Shown piece by piece: positions 1 through 8,741 of a stretch of 64,000 bases of DNA. Each line of letters opens with the position of its first letter. The first letter of the stretch is position 1. The stretch spans positions 1,054,001 to 1,118,000 of the forward strand of contig NZ_JAUHLN010000002.1 of assembly GCF_030412265.1 (NCBI RefSeq), read 5' to 3'. The notes under the pieces were generated by a model. The model ran no database searches. It had not been told where the DNA came from and worked only from the letters and a program-made list of their open reading frames with translations. Origin of the DNA: Fictibacillus terranigra (GTDB lineage: Bacteria; Bacillota; Bacilli; Bacillales; Fictibacillaceae). The translations under genes were made by a program, and so were the position numbers.

Positions 1-116
1 CCTTCCGCTTCCTCAATGGCGATCGGAATTCTGCGGGGATACGACCTGGCATTCGACTCCCGATGTTCCTGTTGTTTAAGAAAAATATCATTTTTGGACA
101 GTTGCTTCGTTGCCAT
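1..116 (-). CDS. N-terminus of class III aminotransferase, diaminobutyrate--2-oxoglutarate type (partial)
   Basis: Only the first 38 codons are inside the window; the gene runs off the left edge. The start ATG at 116 follows an AAAGGGAG ribosome binding site with 9-base spacing. The N-terminal stretch ESNARSYPRRIPIAI is typical of PLP-dependent diaminobutyrate aminotransferases, which make 2,4-diaminobutyrate for hydroxamate siderophores of the rhizobactin/schizokinen kind (or for ectoine). The strong Fur-box match just upstream favours the siderophore role over ectoine. The catalytic part is not visible, so the family call rests on the N-terminus and the promoter. Confidence 0.6.
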   Translation of the reverse strand, partial: MATKQLSKNDIFLKQQEHRESNARSYPRRIPIAIEEAE

Positions 117-138
117 CTATAAAAACTCCCTTTCCTAA

Positions 139-160
139 TTGATAATGATTTTCATTATTG
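139..160. promoter_or_regulatory. Fur box upstream of the aminotransferase
   Basis: Two overlapping 7-1-7 dyads are seen. The one at 140-154, TGATAATGATTTTCA, matches the Bacillus Fur consensus TGATAATNATTATCA at all but one position. It lies 24 to 45 bases upstream of the start codon at 116, where bound iron-loaded Fur would block transcription of the minus-strand gene. Confidence 0.75.
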
Positions 161-206
161 TTTACAGGTCTAACTCTAAATGAAAACTGTTCTCATCGTC
201 AATCAT

Positions 207-238
207 ACTTGAGAACCATTCTCAGTTGGTTCTCAAGT
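207..238. promoter_or_regulatory. Perfect inverted repeat, possible second operator
   Basis: ACTTGAGAACC (207-217) and GGTTCTCAAGT (228-238) are perfect 11-base arms around a 10-base centre. The left part also contains TGAGAACCATTCTCA (210-224), itself Fur-like in layout, and a weaker TGAAAACTGTTCTCA lies at 181-195. Either this is an extended Fur array or the site of another dimeric regulator for the siderophore gene. Confidence 0.5.
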
Positions 239-421
239 ACAGCTGTCCATAGAAAATCTATGCTTTAAAGACTAGTAAACGCTGGCATGCCAGTATTTTT
301 ATAGTGAATATCTCTTTTTATATAGGACGTCTATGAAAATTAATCGCCTGGACTTAAGTGATTCTTTTGGCCTATTTCAAATGATTATGTCGAATCTTGT
401 TGTATGATGTCGTGCATCAAT

Positions 422-525
422 GTTTTGTACATAAATCAGTAGTTTTTGAACATAAATCCGTTTTTTTGAACCTACATCCGAAGTTTTGAACAATAAGACT
501 GTAAATTTGAACATAAAGATTTCGG
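422..525. repeat. Five degenerate ~21-bp direct repeats
   Basis: Units of the form TTTTTGAACATAAATCCG recur about every 20-22 bases (near 422, 442, 462, 483 and 505). The second and third units are the best preserved. No coding sequence is seen here. The period of two helical turns would suit a protein-binding array; the function is unknown. The stretch 239-421 shows no other gene or clear signal. Confidence 0.55.
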
Positions 526-544
526 TGAATGTTCTCAAATAAAA

Positions 545-588
545 AAGAGGGCCTTTCTCATCGAATACGATAAGGATTCCCTCTCTAA
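545..588 (-). terminator. Rho-independent terminator of thrZ
   Basis: On the minus strand an AGAGGG...CCCTCT stem with internal pairing ends in TTTTTTATT, just past the thrZ stop codon. Confidence 0.75.
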
Positions 589-593
589 CTTTG

Positions 594-2513
594 TTATTTT
601 CTGTTTTCAATTTCGTCATGCAGCTGATCGATCAGCTCTTCTAATGCCATTAAACCGGAAGATTCCATACCAAATTTCCTTACATTGACTCCCTGCTGTT
701 TTACTTCTTCATCTCCTACCACGAAGATGTAGGGAGATTTCTGCATCTGCGCTTCTCTGATTTTATAGCCCAGCTTTTCTTCCCTCAGATCCGCTTCCAC
801 TCTTATTCCCCCAGACTTCAGTCTCTGTACCACTTCTTCTGCATAGGATTGGTGATGGATTAATGACACAGGGATTACTTTCACCTGAACGGGTGACAGC
901 CATAATGGAAAGGCCCCGGCATAATGCTCAATCAGAATTCCTAAAAAACGGTCAATCGAACCAAGAACTGCCCGGTGGATAACGACTGGACGCTGTTTTT
1001 CATTCTTTTCATCCACATAGTGCAGATCAAACTTTTCAGGCATCTGAAAATCAAGCTGTACTGTCGCACACTGATGGCTTCGGTTAATGGCATCCCTGAT
1101 ATGGAAATCGATTTTTGGGCCGTAGAATGCACCGTCACCCTCATTAATTCGATAATTTAGCCCGGCTTTCTTCAGCACATTTTCAAGGGCATTCTCTGCC
1201 TTTACCCATAGGTGCTCCTCTCCCATCGAATCTTCCGGACGAGTGGATAGCTCTACCTCGAATTGAAACCCGAATGTGCGGTACACTGCACCGATAACTT
1301 CAAGTACAGCCTCTAATTCACTTTCAATCTGATCTGGGGCTGCAAAGATATGGGCGTCGTCCTGGCAGAATGTTCTTACACGCAGCAGCCCGTTCAGCGC
1401 TCCGCTGTATTCATGCCGGTGTACCTGGCCGAACTCGGCCAGCCTTAAAGGAAGGTCACGATACGATCGGCGTTTGTTTTTATAGATGAGCATGTGCCCC
1501 GGACAGTTCATCGGCTTTAGAGCAAAACCAGCCTGGTCCACCTGTGAGAAATACATATTTTCCTTGTAATGATCCCAATGTCCAGACTGCTCCCACAGCC
1601 TCTGGTTCATCATAAGTGGTGTTCTTACTTCTTCGAACGAATGGCTCAGCTGAAACTCTCTTAAAAATCGTTCCAGTTCATTTCTCATCACCTGGCCTTT
1701 TGGAAGAAAGAACGGCATTCCTGGAGCCTCTTCAGAAAACATAAACAGCTCAAGCTCTTTTCCTAGCTTGCGATGGTTCCGCTTTGCTGCTTCTTCCAAA
1801 AAGTGAAGATGTTCTTCAAGTTCTTTCTGTGAGGAAAAAGCTACACCATAGATTCGCTGCAGCATTTGGTTCTCTGAATCACCCCGCCAATAGGCTCCTG
1901 AAACAGACGTTAATTTAAATGCTCGGACCAAGCCTGTTGATGGCAGATGCGGCCCTCTGCACAGGTCCATAAACTCCCCCTGTCTATAAAATGAAACCTC
2001 TTCCTCCTTTGGAATATCATTAAGCAATTCCAGCTTTAGATGGTCTCCTCTTTCGCGCCAATATCGCTCTGCCTCCTTCCTTGAAACCTCAAGCCGCTCA
2101 ATCTTATGATTTTCCTGAACAATTTTATTCATTTCCGCTTCAATGGATGGCAGATCTTCCAGTGTGATCGAAACCGGCACATCCATGTCATAATAAAAGC
2201 CATTTTCGATCACAGGGCCCATGCCCGATTTTACATTTTCGTACAGACGATGAACCGCCTGCGCCAGGACGTGAGCTGCGCTATGTCTCATGATACGGAT
2301 TCCCTCATCGGAATCAAGAGTAATAATTTCAACCTCTGCATCCTTTTGTATAGAAAAACTAAGGTCGTAAAGTCCGCCATCCATTCTTCCGGCTGCTGCT
2401 TTCCTTTTTAGACCCGGGCTGATGGAAGCTGCAATTTCTCCCATTGTTACTGCGTGTGGAAATTCCTTTAGGGAGCCATCTGGGAATTGAATGTTGATTT
2501 GATGTTCTTTCAT
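594..2513 (-). CDS. thrZ: Threonyl-tRNA synthetase, ThrZ type
   Basis: Charges tRNA-Thr with threonine in the cytoplasm. At 639 residues it has the full family length: TGS domain (about 1-62), editing domain with HSAAH at 77-81 and the later CRGPH motif, class II catalytic core (NCPGHM, RTFCQDDAHIF, the long histidine/cysteine zinc-binding region) and the anticodon-binding domain. It resembles Bacillus ThrZ more than ThrS, for example in LFMFSEEAPGMPF and HVLAQAVHRLY. The start is ATG 2513 behind GGAGGATTTAAA; an upstream in-frame extension to 2552 has no ribosome binding site. Two tandem T-boxes lie upstream, which is how B. subtilis thrZ (three T-boxes) is controlled by uncharged tRNA-Thr. 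Confidence 0.96.
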   Translation of the reverse strand: MKEHQINIQFPDGSLKEFPHAVTMGEIAASISPGLKRKAAAGRMDGGLYDLSFSIQKDAEVEIITLDSDEGIRIMRHSAAHVLAQAVHRLYENVKSGMGPVIENGFYYDMDVPVSITLEDLPSIEAEMNKIVQENHKIERLEVSRKEAERYWRERGDHLKLELLNDIPKEEEVSFYRQGEFMDLCRGPHLPSTGLVRAFKLTSVSGAYWRGDSENQMLQRIYGVAFSSQKELEEHLHFLEEAAKRNHRKLGKELELFMFSEEAPGMPFFLPKGQVMRNELERFLREFQLSHSFEEVRTPLMMNQRLWEQSGHWDHYKENMYFSQVDQAGFALKPMNCPGHMLIYKNKRRSYRDLPLRLAEFGQVHRHEYSGALNGLLRVRTFCQDDAHIFAAPDQIESELEAVLEVIGAVYRTFGFQFEVELSTRPEDSMGEEHLWVKAENALENVLKKAGLNYRINEGDGAFYGPKIDFHIRDAINRSHQCATVQLDFQMPEKFDLHYVDEKNEKQRPVVIHRAVLGSIDRFLGILIEHYAGAFPLWLSPVQVKVIPVSLIHHQSYAEEVVQRLKSGGIRVEADLREEKLGYKIREAQMQKSPYIFVVGDEEVKQQGVNVRKFGMESSGLMALEELIDQLHDEIENRK

Positions 2514-2534
2514 TTTAAATCCTCCTTTTTGGAT

Positions 2535-2790
2535 AACAAAAAGCACACCCATCCCTGATCAAGGGACGAGTGTGCTTTTACCCGTGGTTCCACCCTGGTT
2601 CCCGCCACAATTTTCAGTGGACGGCTCCATTTCGCTGTAACGCAGCGCATGCGGAATAGACTACTAAAGATGCGCTTCATCCATTCAGCTCCCAGGCGGT
2701 AAATCACTCTCCTGCGTCAGGAAGTTCTCAGCATTCCTTCCCTCTCTGTAAGACCGGTCCCGAGTCATTCATGTCCTGTTCACAGCTTTT
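2535..2790 (-). promoter_or_regulatory. T-box riboswitch 1 (proximal), threonine
   Basis: On the minus strand the T-box core AGGGTGGAACCACGGG is followed by a strong terminator hairpin with a T-run (2535-2580). The upstream part has the expected stem I features, including GAGAACTTCC. An ACC threonine codon at 2698-2700, inside TTTACCG, sits where the specifier codon should be. The exact 5' limit is estimated. Confidence 0.88.
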
Positions 2791-2804
2791 ATCTTTAGAG
2801 GGAA

Positions 2805-3060
2805 AGGAAAAGAAAAAACGCACCCATCCCCGGCAATAGGGACGAGTGCGTTTTACCCGTGGTTCCACCCAGATTCCCATCAAAAGGTTTCTGCAACGAA
2901 TTGATGGCTCCAGCGCTTTAACGCAGCGGCTGCGGTATTGGCTACTCTGGTTCACCAATACAGCTCATGGATGGTAAGTGAATCTCCTGCGTTGGGAAGT
3001 TCTCAGCACCCTTCCTCTCTGTGCAACCGGCCAGACCACTCATGTTCCTTTCAAAGCTTT
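2805..3060 (-). promoter_or_regulatory. T-box riboswitch 2 (distal), threonine
   Basis: This is a second full T-box with the same order of parts: stem I, an ACC at 2973-2975 as probable specifier, GGGTGGAACCACGGG, and a terminator hairpin ending in TTTTTTCTTTT near 2810. It is clearly a duplicate of the proximal element and the two stand in series between one promoter and thrZ. Confidence 0.88.
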
Positions 3061-3087
3061 TGATCACATTCAGTTTTATTAAAATAG

Positions 3088-3116
3088 AATATACAGGATT
3101 ATCCACTCTGATGCAA
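3088..3116 (-). promoter_or_regulatory. SigA promoter for the thrZ T-box leader
   Basis: Minus strand: -35 TTGCAT (3111-3116), 17-base spacer, -10 TATATT (3088-3093). Transcription would start near 3081, just ahead of the distal T-box. Confidence 0.7.
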
Positions 3117-3134
3117 CGGTTTTTCAAAATTTTT

Positions 3135-3803
3135 TTATTTTCGGTGCACAACTGTCGGACCTTCCGGCTCTCCCACAATCAGCAGGTCGGCCATATTCAA
3201 AAACAATCCGTGTTCAATGACACCTGTCAGCCCATCAAGCCATGAGGCTGTTTTTTGGGGATCTTCCATGCGTGGCACTTTCAGATCAATGATAGTATGG
3301 CCGCTGTCTGTTATAAAAAGTGCCTCACCTTTTTTACGGAAGGCAGGTTGAAGGCCTTCCTTTTCGAAGATACGAAAAAGATATCGAGACCCGAACGGCA
3401 GGACTTCAACCGGCAGAGGAAATCTGCCGAGTGAATCGACCCGTTTAGCCGAATCAACGATCCATATGACCTTGGAAGACATGCTTGCTACTACCTTCTC
3501 ATAAAGAAGGGCTCCGCCTCCCCCCTTTATTCCGTTCAACTCACCATCTACTTCATCCGCTCCATCGATGGTCAGGTCGATTCCGTCGATATCGTTGATT
3601 GAACATAGGGGAATATTGAGCGACTTTGCCAGATTTGTTGTCGCTTTCGAAGTGGAAACCCCATGAATATTCAGTCCTCCTTGTACCCTTTTCCCCAGCT
3701 CTTGAAGCATATAATAGACTGTGGACCCTGTTCCCAGGCCGAGTATCATACCGTCCTCTATAAATTCAGCTGCTTTTTCGCCTGCCATCTGTTTTTCGTT
3801 CAT
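3135..3803 (-). CDS. rpiA: Ribose-5-phosphate isomerase A
   Basis: Interconverts ribose 5-phosphate and ribulose 5-phosphate in the non-oxidative pentose phosphate pathway. The 222-residue length fits RpiA. The phosphate-binding GLGTGSTVYYML near the N-terminus and DGADEV followed by KGGGGALLYEK carry the family's substrate and catalytic residues. ATG 3803 is preceded by AAAGGAGAAATCGGTA. It lies upstream of thrZ on the same strand but thrZ has its own promoter directly after the rpiA stop. It is divergent from kimA. Confidence 0.95.
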   Translation of the reverse strand: MNEKQMAGEKAAEFIEDGMILGLGTGSTVYYMLQELGKRVQGGLNIHGVSTSKATTNLAKSLNIPLCSINDIDGIDLTIDGADEVDGELNGIKGGGGALLYEKVVASMSSKVIWIVDSAKRVDSLGRFPLPVEVLPFGSRYLFRIFEKEGLQPAFRKKGEALFITDSGHTIIDLKVPRMEDPQKTASWLDGLTGVIEHGLFLNMADLLIVGEPEGPTVVHRK

Positions 3804-3936
3804 TACCGATTTCTCCTTTATTGCGTTGGGTATTTTCTTTCATGCTCCCCTTTTTGTTATCTTCTTACCCTAAATGGGACTAGAAACTGACCAAATTGGG
3901 AAATTTAACGATTAATCCTAAATTGGCGGTGAATGT

Positions 3937-5760
3937 ATGTTAACTTCTTTAAAACGATTTCTAATCGGACGCCCTCTAAAATCTGCCGAGGCTGGGGAAC
4001 ACAAATTAAATAAACTGAAAGCGCTCGCTATCCTTTCATCTGATGCACTCTCCTCGGTTGCTTACGGAACCGAGCAAATCCTTCTAGTGCTTGTGACGGT
4101 AGGGGCAACAGCTTTCTGGTACTCTCTGCCGATCGCTGTAGGCGTCCTTATTTTATTGCTTGCACTAATATTGTCCTACAGACAGATCATTTTTTCCTAT
4201 CCGCATGGCGGGGGAGCCTATGTGGTCTCCAAAGAAAACCTGGGTGTCAATTACGGTCTTGTAGCAGGAGGATCTTTGCTCGTCGATTATATTTTAACCG
4301 TGGCAGTAAGTATTTCAGCAGGAACAGACGCCATTACTTCCGCTTTTCCTGCCCTTCACACCCATAACGTCAGCATTGCGGTCGTCCTTGTGATCCTGAT
4401 CACCATTTTAAATTTAAGAGGGCTAACAGAGTCAGCGTCCATTCTTGCTTATCCGGTGTATCTCTTTGTTGTCGCTCTCCTGATCATGATCGGCGTGGGC
4501 CTCTACCATATTGCCACCGGTCATGTCCCTGCATCAGCCCACACACCAGTCGGTACTCCTGTTGCTGGGCTGACCCTGTTCCTGCTGCTTAGGGCTTTTG
4601 CTTCTGGATGCTCAGCCTTGACAGGGGTTGAAGCGATTTCAAATGCCATACCCAACTTTAAGGAACCCCGCCCGAATAATGCAGCAAAAACCTTGATCAT
4701 GATGGGTTTACTGCTTGCTGTTTTATTTACCGGGGTGACATTTCTTGCCTACTGGTATGGCATTGCACCAAAAGGGGAGGAAACCGTGGTTTCACAGATT
4801 GCTGCTGAAACGTTCGGACGCAATTACATTTATTATTTTATCCAGGGAACAACCGCTTTAATTCTTGTACTTGCAGCGAACACGGGCTATTCTGCGTTCC
4901 CTCTGCTCGCTTATAACCTGGCGGCCGATAAATTTATGCCGAGAATGTACACGATGAGAGGTGACCGCCTGGGCTATTCCAATGGCATCATTACACTGGG
5001 AATCGGATCCATCATCCTCATCGTAGCGTTCAAAGGGAAGACAGAGAACCTAATACCATTGTATGCCGTTGGGGTATTCATACCTTTCACCCTGTCACAG
5101 TCCGGTATGATCTTAAAATGGCTTCGAGAAAAACCAAAAGGCTGGATTTCAAAGCTGACGGCCAATTTAATCGGCGCCCTCATCACCCTGACAGTCCTGA
5201 TGATCTTTTTTGTAACGAAATTTATTCAAGTCTGGTCCATTTTGATTTTCCTGCCATTGATCATCATAATGTTCCATCGAATCCATCGCCATTACATGGA
5301 CGTGAGTGACCAGCTTCGTCTGGAGTCAGAACAACGCCCTGTCCCCATCGAAGGCAACGCTATTATCGTTCCGGTTGCCGGGATGACTCGCGTGGTTGAG
5401 AACTCACTGAATTACGCCAGAACCCTCTCTGACCAAGTCATTGCCGTCCATGTAGCCTTTGACCGCCGGTCGGAAAAACGTTTTGAAGAAGAATGGGTGA
5501 AGTGGCAGCCGGACATCCGTCTGGTCACATTGCACTCACAATACCGAAGCATAGTACAACCGCTCACTAAATTTATAGACACCGCTCAGCACAAAGCTAG
5601 AGAATCAAATTACTGGGTCACAGTACTGATTCCGCAATTCATAACCAAAAAAAACTGGCATAACATTCTTCACAACCAGTCAAGCCTGCTCATCAGGGCT
5701 TACCTTCTGTATAAAAGAAACGTCGTAGTAACCACCGTTCCCTATCGATTTAAGAAATAA
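3937..5760 (+). CDS. kimA: High-affinity potassium importer KimA (YdaO), KUP/APC superfamily
   Basis: Membrane potassium:proton symporter. The 607 residues match the length of B. subtilis KimA, with a near-identical N-terminus (RFLIGRPLKSAEAGEHKL; LSSDALSSVAYGTEQILL), about twelve membrane spans to residue ~460 and a cytoplasmic C-terminal domain (VIVPVAGMTRVVENS onward). In B. subtilis the protein and its mRNA are both held in check by cyclic di-AMP, the mRNA through a ydaO-type riboswitch. Only 133 bases separate it from divergent rpiA and I find no such riboswitch there. The start codon follows GGCGGTGA. Confidence 0.93.
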   Translation: MLTSLKRFLIGRPLKSAEAGEHKLNKLKALAILSSDALSSVAYGTEQILLVLVTVGATAFWYSLPIAVGVLILLLALILSYRQIIFSYPHGGGAYVVSKENLGVNYGLVAGGSLLVDYILTVAVSISAGTDAITSAFPALHTHNVSIAVVLVILITILNLRGLTESASILAYPVYLFVVALLIMIGVGLYHIATGHVPASAHTPVGTPVAGLTLFLLLRAFASGCSALTGVEAISNAIPNFKEPRPNNAAKTLIMMGLLLAVLFTGVTFLAYWYGIAPKGEETVVSQIAAETFGRNYIYYFIQGTTALILVLAANTGYSAFPLLAYNLAADKFMPRMYTMRGDRLGYSNGIITLGIGSIILIVAFKGKTENLIPLYAVGVFIPFTLSQSGMILKWLREKPKGWISKLTANLIGALITLTVLMIFFVTKFIQVWSILIFLPLIIIMFHRIHRHYMDVSDQLRLESEQRPVPIEGNAIIVPVAGMTRVVENSLNYARTLSDQVIAVHVAFDRRSEKRFEEEWVKWQPDIRLVTLHSQYRSIVQPLTKFIDTAQHKARESNYWVTVLIPQFITKKNWHNILHNQSSLLIRAYLLYKRNVVVTTVPYRFKK

Positions 5761-5761
5761 C

Positions 5762-5797
5762 AAAAGGATGATCGGCAGCAAGCCGGTCATCCTTTTT
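5762..5797. terminator. Bidirectional terminator between kimA and topB
   Basis: AAAAGGATGATCGG pairs with CCGGTCATCCTTTT across a 7-base loop, with A and T runs on both sides. It serves the convergent genes kimA and topB. Confidence 0.85.
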
Positions 5798-5804
5798 TGG
5801 CGAG

Positions 5805-7958
5805 TTACATCTTGAACTCGATCTTCCCCGTTTCTCTATTAAGGGTAAGAGCAGCGGCAAACGGTTTTCCCTGCTTGCTTTTAAAGCCTTTCAGCTTTGC
5901 CGTCTCTCCTTTTTCAAGCAGACGTTTTACCTGTGCTGCAGAGAGCTTTTTCCTGGCAATCTTGCCGGAGATGGAAAACTTGCATCCGTCTTTATAACCG
6001 CTGCAGCCATAGAAGTCATTCCTCTTAATATATAGGATCTCTTTCCCGCAGGCCGGGCATTTCCCAAGAGGGTCCGCCGCTGCTTTAGATAATGGAACAT
6101 TCTCGACCTTCCAGCTTGCTGCCCCTGCAATGGCGTCATTGATCACTTTTTCCGTCATTTTTCGCGTCAGCTCCATAAATTGCTTCGCATCTGCTTTTCC
6201 CTTTCCGATCTCACGGAGCCGCTGTTCCCATACCGCCGTTGTTTCCGCGGACGTCAGAATGGATTCATCACCGATTGCTGCAATCAGCGCCTTTGCTTTT
6301 TCTGTTGCAAACACCTGGTTTTTCTGTACCTTGATGTAATCGAGTTCCTCAATTTTTTTAATAATGCTGCTCCGCGTAGCCTCCGTCCCCAGACCTTGTA
6401 CTTGATCGAGCACCTTGCTCAGCTCTTCATCCTCGATCGTTTTTCCGGCTGTTTTCATAAGAGTGACAAGGCTTCCAAGTGTATAGCGTTTAGGCGGCTG
6501 TGTTTTTCCTTCACGAACCGTGATGCTCTCAACTCTTCCCTGGTCAGATTCAGCTACATCCGGGAGAAGCGTGTTGTCATCATCCTCTTTTTTATCTTCT
6601 TTTTTCTTGTTTTCAAAAAGAACCTTGCGCCATCCTTCTTGTATAACAAGTTTCCCCTTTGACACAAACTCGTCCCGATCATTGACTTGTGTAACGATCG
6701 TTGTCGTGTCCATGATCGCCTTGTCATAATGTGCGGCAATTACGCTTCTCACAATCAAATCGTAAATGTTTCGCTCGTCTCTGTTCAGCTTTGCGGGATT
6801 CACTACGTTTTCCGTTGGGATGATGGCATAGTGGTCCGATACTTTCGCTGGATTAACAAAGCGTGCATTCCCAATGATGGATCGCTTCGGTGATGGAAGC
6901 AGATGTTTATACTCTTCAAGGCCACCCAGCTTGTCCAATATGCCCGGCATCATTTTTGCCTCTTCTTCAGTAATATATGGACTGTCCGACCGTGGGTAGC
7001 TGACAATCTTTTTCAGGTAAAGATCACTCGTAATGTTCAGTGTTCTTTCCGGCGAGTATTTGTACACTTGGTTTGCTTTAGCCTGTAGAGCTGAAAGGTT
7101 GAACAGCATCGGTGGTTGGTATTCCTTTCTCTCCTTTTTAATAACCGTTACCGTGCAAGACTTGCTTTCTGTCCTCAGCTTTATGGCTTCGGCCTCTTCT
7201 CTCGTTTTGAGGCGGCTGCTGTCTTTGTCATGCCATTTGCCGCTATACTTCTTGCCGTTAACATCAAATGAACCGATCACATCAAAAAATGGTTCTGGTT
7301 TAAACTTCTCGATCTCATCCTCGCGCTTTACGACCAGCGCTACTGTCGGTGTCATCACTCTTCCCGTTGGAAACGTCTCTCTGATTCCTTTTTTCTGCAT
7401 CAAGAGCGTGTAAGCCCTTGTGGTGTTCAGACCGACAAGCCAATCCGCACACGCTCTTGAGTATGCTTCAAAAAAGACCGGAAGTGTTTCCTTGCCATCT
7501 TTCAGGTTGTTAAATCCATCCTTGACGGCCTTTTTCGTTAACGAGGAAATCCATAATCGTTTGACCGGCTTCCTGCAGTTCATATTGAGGAGGAGCGATT
7601 TGTAGATGAGCTCCCCTTCACGCCCCGCATCGGTAGCACCTATGATCTCGGTGACTCCCGGATCAAATGCGAGCTTTTTTATAATTTGAAATTGATCCCA
7701 TTTTGAGGAAGAGACTTTATATTTGAAACGGTCAGGCATCATCGGGAGAGTTTCAAGTTTCCATTTTTCCCATTTCGGTTTATAGTCCTTTGGCGGCACG
7801 AGTTCCAGCAGATGCCCAACACACCACGTTAAATATGCCCCTTTAGGAAAGATTTCCTGAGGCGGAATCTCATAGTAGCCCTTTTGTTTTTTAACCTTAG
7901 AAAAAGGCCCTGCAAGTGCTTGGGCCTGGGATGGTTTTTCAGCAATAATAAGTTTCAT
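5805..7958 (-). CDS. topB: DNA topoisomerase III
   Basis: Type IA topoisomerase that relaxes and decatenates DNA, usually with a RecQ helicase. The 717-residue protein has the Toprim domain at the N-terminus (MKLIIAEKPSQA; TDAGREGELIY at about 109-119), the catalytic tyrosine at about residue 321 in SYPRSDSPYI, and a C-terminal zinc-finger-like segment (CPACGKEI...YGCSGYKDGCKF). The start ATG at 7958 follows a GGAGTGAACC context. It stands alone, convergent with kimA. Confidence 0.95.
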   Translation of the reverse strand: MKLIIAEKPSQAQALAGPFSKVKKQKGYYEIPPQEIFPKGAYLTWCVGHLLELVPPKDYKPKWEKWKLETLPMMPDRFKYKVSSSKWDQFQIIKKLAFDPGVTEIIGATDAGREGELIYKSLLLNMNCRKPVKRLWISSLTKKAVKDGFNNLKDGKETLPVFFEAYSRACADWLVGLNTTRAYTLLMQKKGIRETFPTGRVMTPTVALVVKREDEIEKFKPEPFFDVIGSFDVNGKKYSGKWHDKDSSRLKTREEAEAIKLRTESKSCTVTVIKKERKEYQPPMLFNLSALQAKANQVYKYSPERTLNITSDLYLKKIVSYPRSDSPYITEEEAKMMPGILDKLGGLEEYKHLLPSPKRSIIGNARFVNPAKVSDHYAIIPTENVVNPAKLNRDERNIYDLIVRSVIAAHYDKAIMDTTTIVTQVNDRDEFVSKGKLVIQEGWRKVLFENKKKEDKKEDDDNTLLPDVAESDQGRVESITVREGKTQPPKRYTLGSLVTLMKTAGKTIEDEELSKVLDQVQGLGTEATRSSIIKKIEELDYIKVQKNQVFATEKAKALIAAIGDESILTSAETTAVWEQRLREIGKGKADAKQFMELTRKMTEKVINDAIAGAASWKVENVPLSKAAADPLGKCPACGKEILYIKRNDFYGCSGYKDGCKFSISGKIARKKLSAAQVKRLLEKGETAKLKGFKSKQGKPFAAALTLNRETGKIEFKM

Positions 7959-8037
7959 GGTTCACTCCTTGAAGCAGGGATTCGAACATTTGTACTCCTT
8001 TTCATTATACCATTCCCTTCAAGGAATAGATATGGTC

Positions 8038-8577
8038 TTATACGTTCGTTTCCCCGCTTCGTGCAAAAAGCTTCTGTTCTTCATACAGGTAAAAAATGTA
8101 ATCGGTAGATGCGCCTGCCTCTCCCATCTGTCTGAGCATCGCCGTCAGGTTCCCTCTATGATAGGTTCCATGGTTAACAACATGCAAAATAAAATCCTGC
8201 AGAGGCGCTTTTGCTTCTCCAAATTTCGGATGAGAAATCGTGACCATCTGAAGAGGATCCTCTATCCCGTTTAAATAGCGTTTATAATCACTGGATATTT
8301 CCATAAATAACTTTTCAATCTCAATTAACGTTACACCTTCCAGCTTTTCATTCCATTCATTGAGCGAATGAATCGTTTCCTCGTACGTTCGTCCGGTAAT
8401 TGTCCAAAGCCAGATCAGATCGGTTTTCAGCATATGGACCAATGTATCCATCAAGCTAGGAAATACACTTTTAATTTCTTGCTTTACCTTTTCTTCTGGA
8501 AGCATTTTCAAATGCTCAAACCATTTCTTATTCGCCCAGAGATGATAATCCATCCATTTCAATGCTTGATTTTCCAT
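8038..8577 (-). CDS. DinB-family putative metal-dependent protein
   Basis: This 179-residue protein has the four-helix DinB/YfiT fold signature: a mid-protein LVHMLKTDLIWLW and the later HVVNHGTYHRGN, which supply three histidines for a divalent metal. DinB proteins are often damage- or stress-induced; some act as thiol transferases or hydrolases, and the substrate here is unknown. ATG 8577 has an AAAGGAGACTCG ribosome binding site; the longer reading frame to 8661 has none and starts in AT-rich leader DNA. Confidence 0.85.
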   Translation of the reverse strand: MENQALKWMDYHLWANKKWFEHLKMLPEEKVKQEIKSVFPSLMDTLVHMLKTDLIWLWTITGRTYEETIHSLNEWNEKLEGVTLIEIEKLFMEISSDYKRYLNGIEDPLQMVTISHPKFGEAKAPLQDFILHVVNHGTYHRGNLTAMLRQMGEAGASTDYIFYLYEEQKLFARSGETNV

Positions 8578-8741
8578 ATATCGAGTCTCCTTTTTTTGTT
8601 GGTTTATGTTTATAGTAGACCTTCGATAAAGTGCGGGGATCTTCCTGCATGGATTGACCATTCATCTTACAAAACAAGGAAAATCTGTTATGGAGGAAGA
8701 ATAACCTTAATGCACGTCACTTAACATTGGAGGAAAGCTGT

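Noticed and set aside
422-525. CRISPR array
   Set aside because: The repeats are degenerate and directly adjacent, with no unique spacers and no cas genes.
2106-2411. 101-residue plus-strand frame inside thrZ
   Set aside because: Shadow of the thrZ coding sequence.
3804-3936. A ydaO (cyclic di-AMP) riboswitch before kimA
   Set aside because: The interval is too short and none of the conserved blocks are present.
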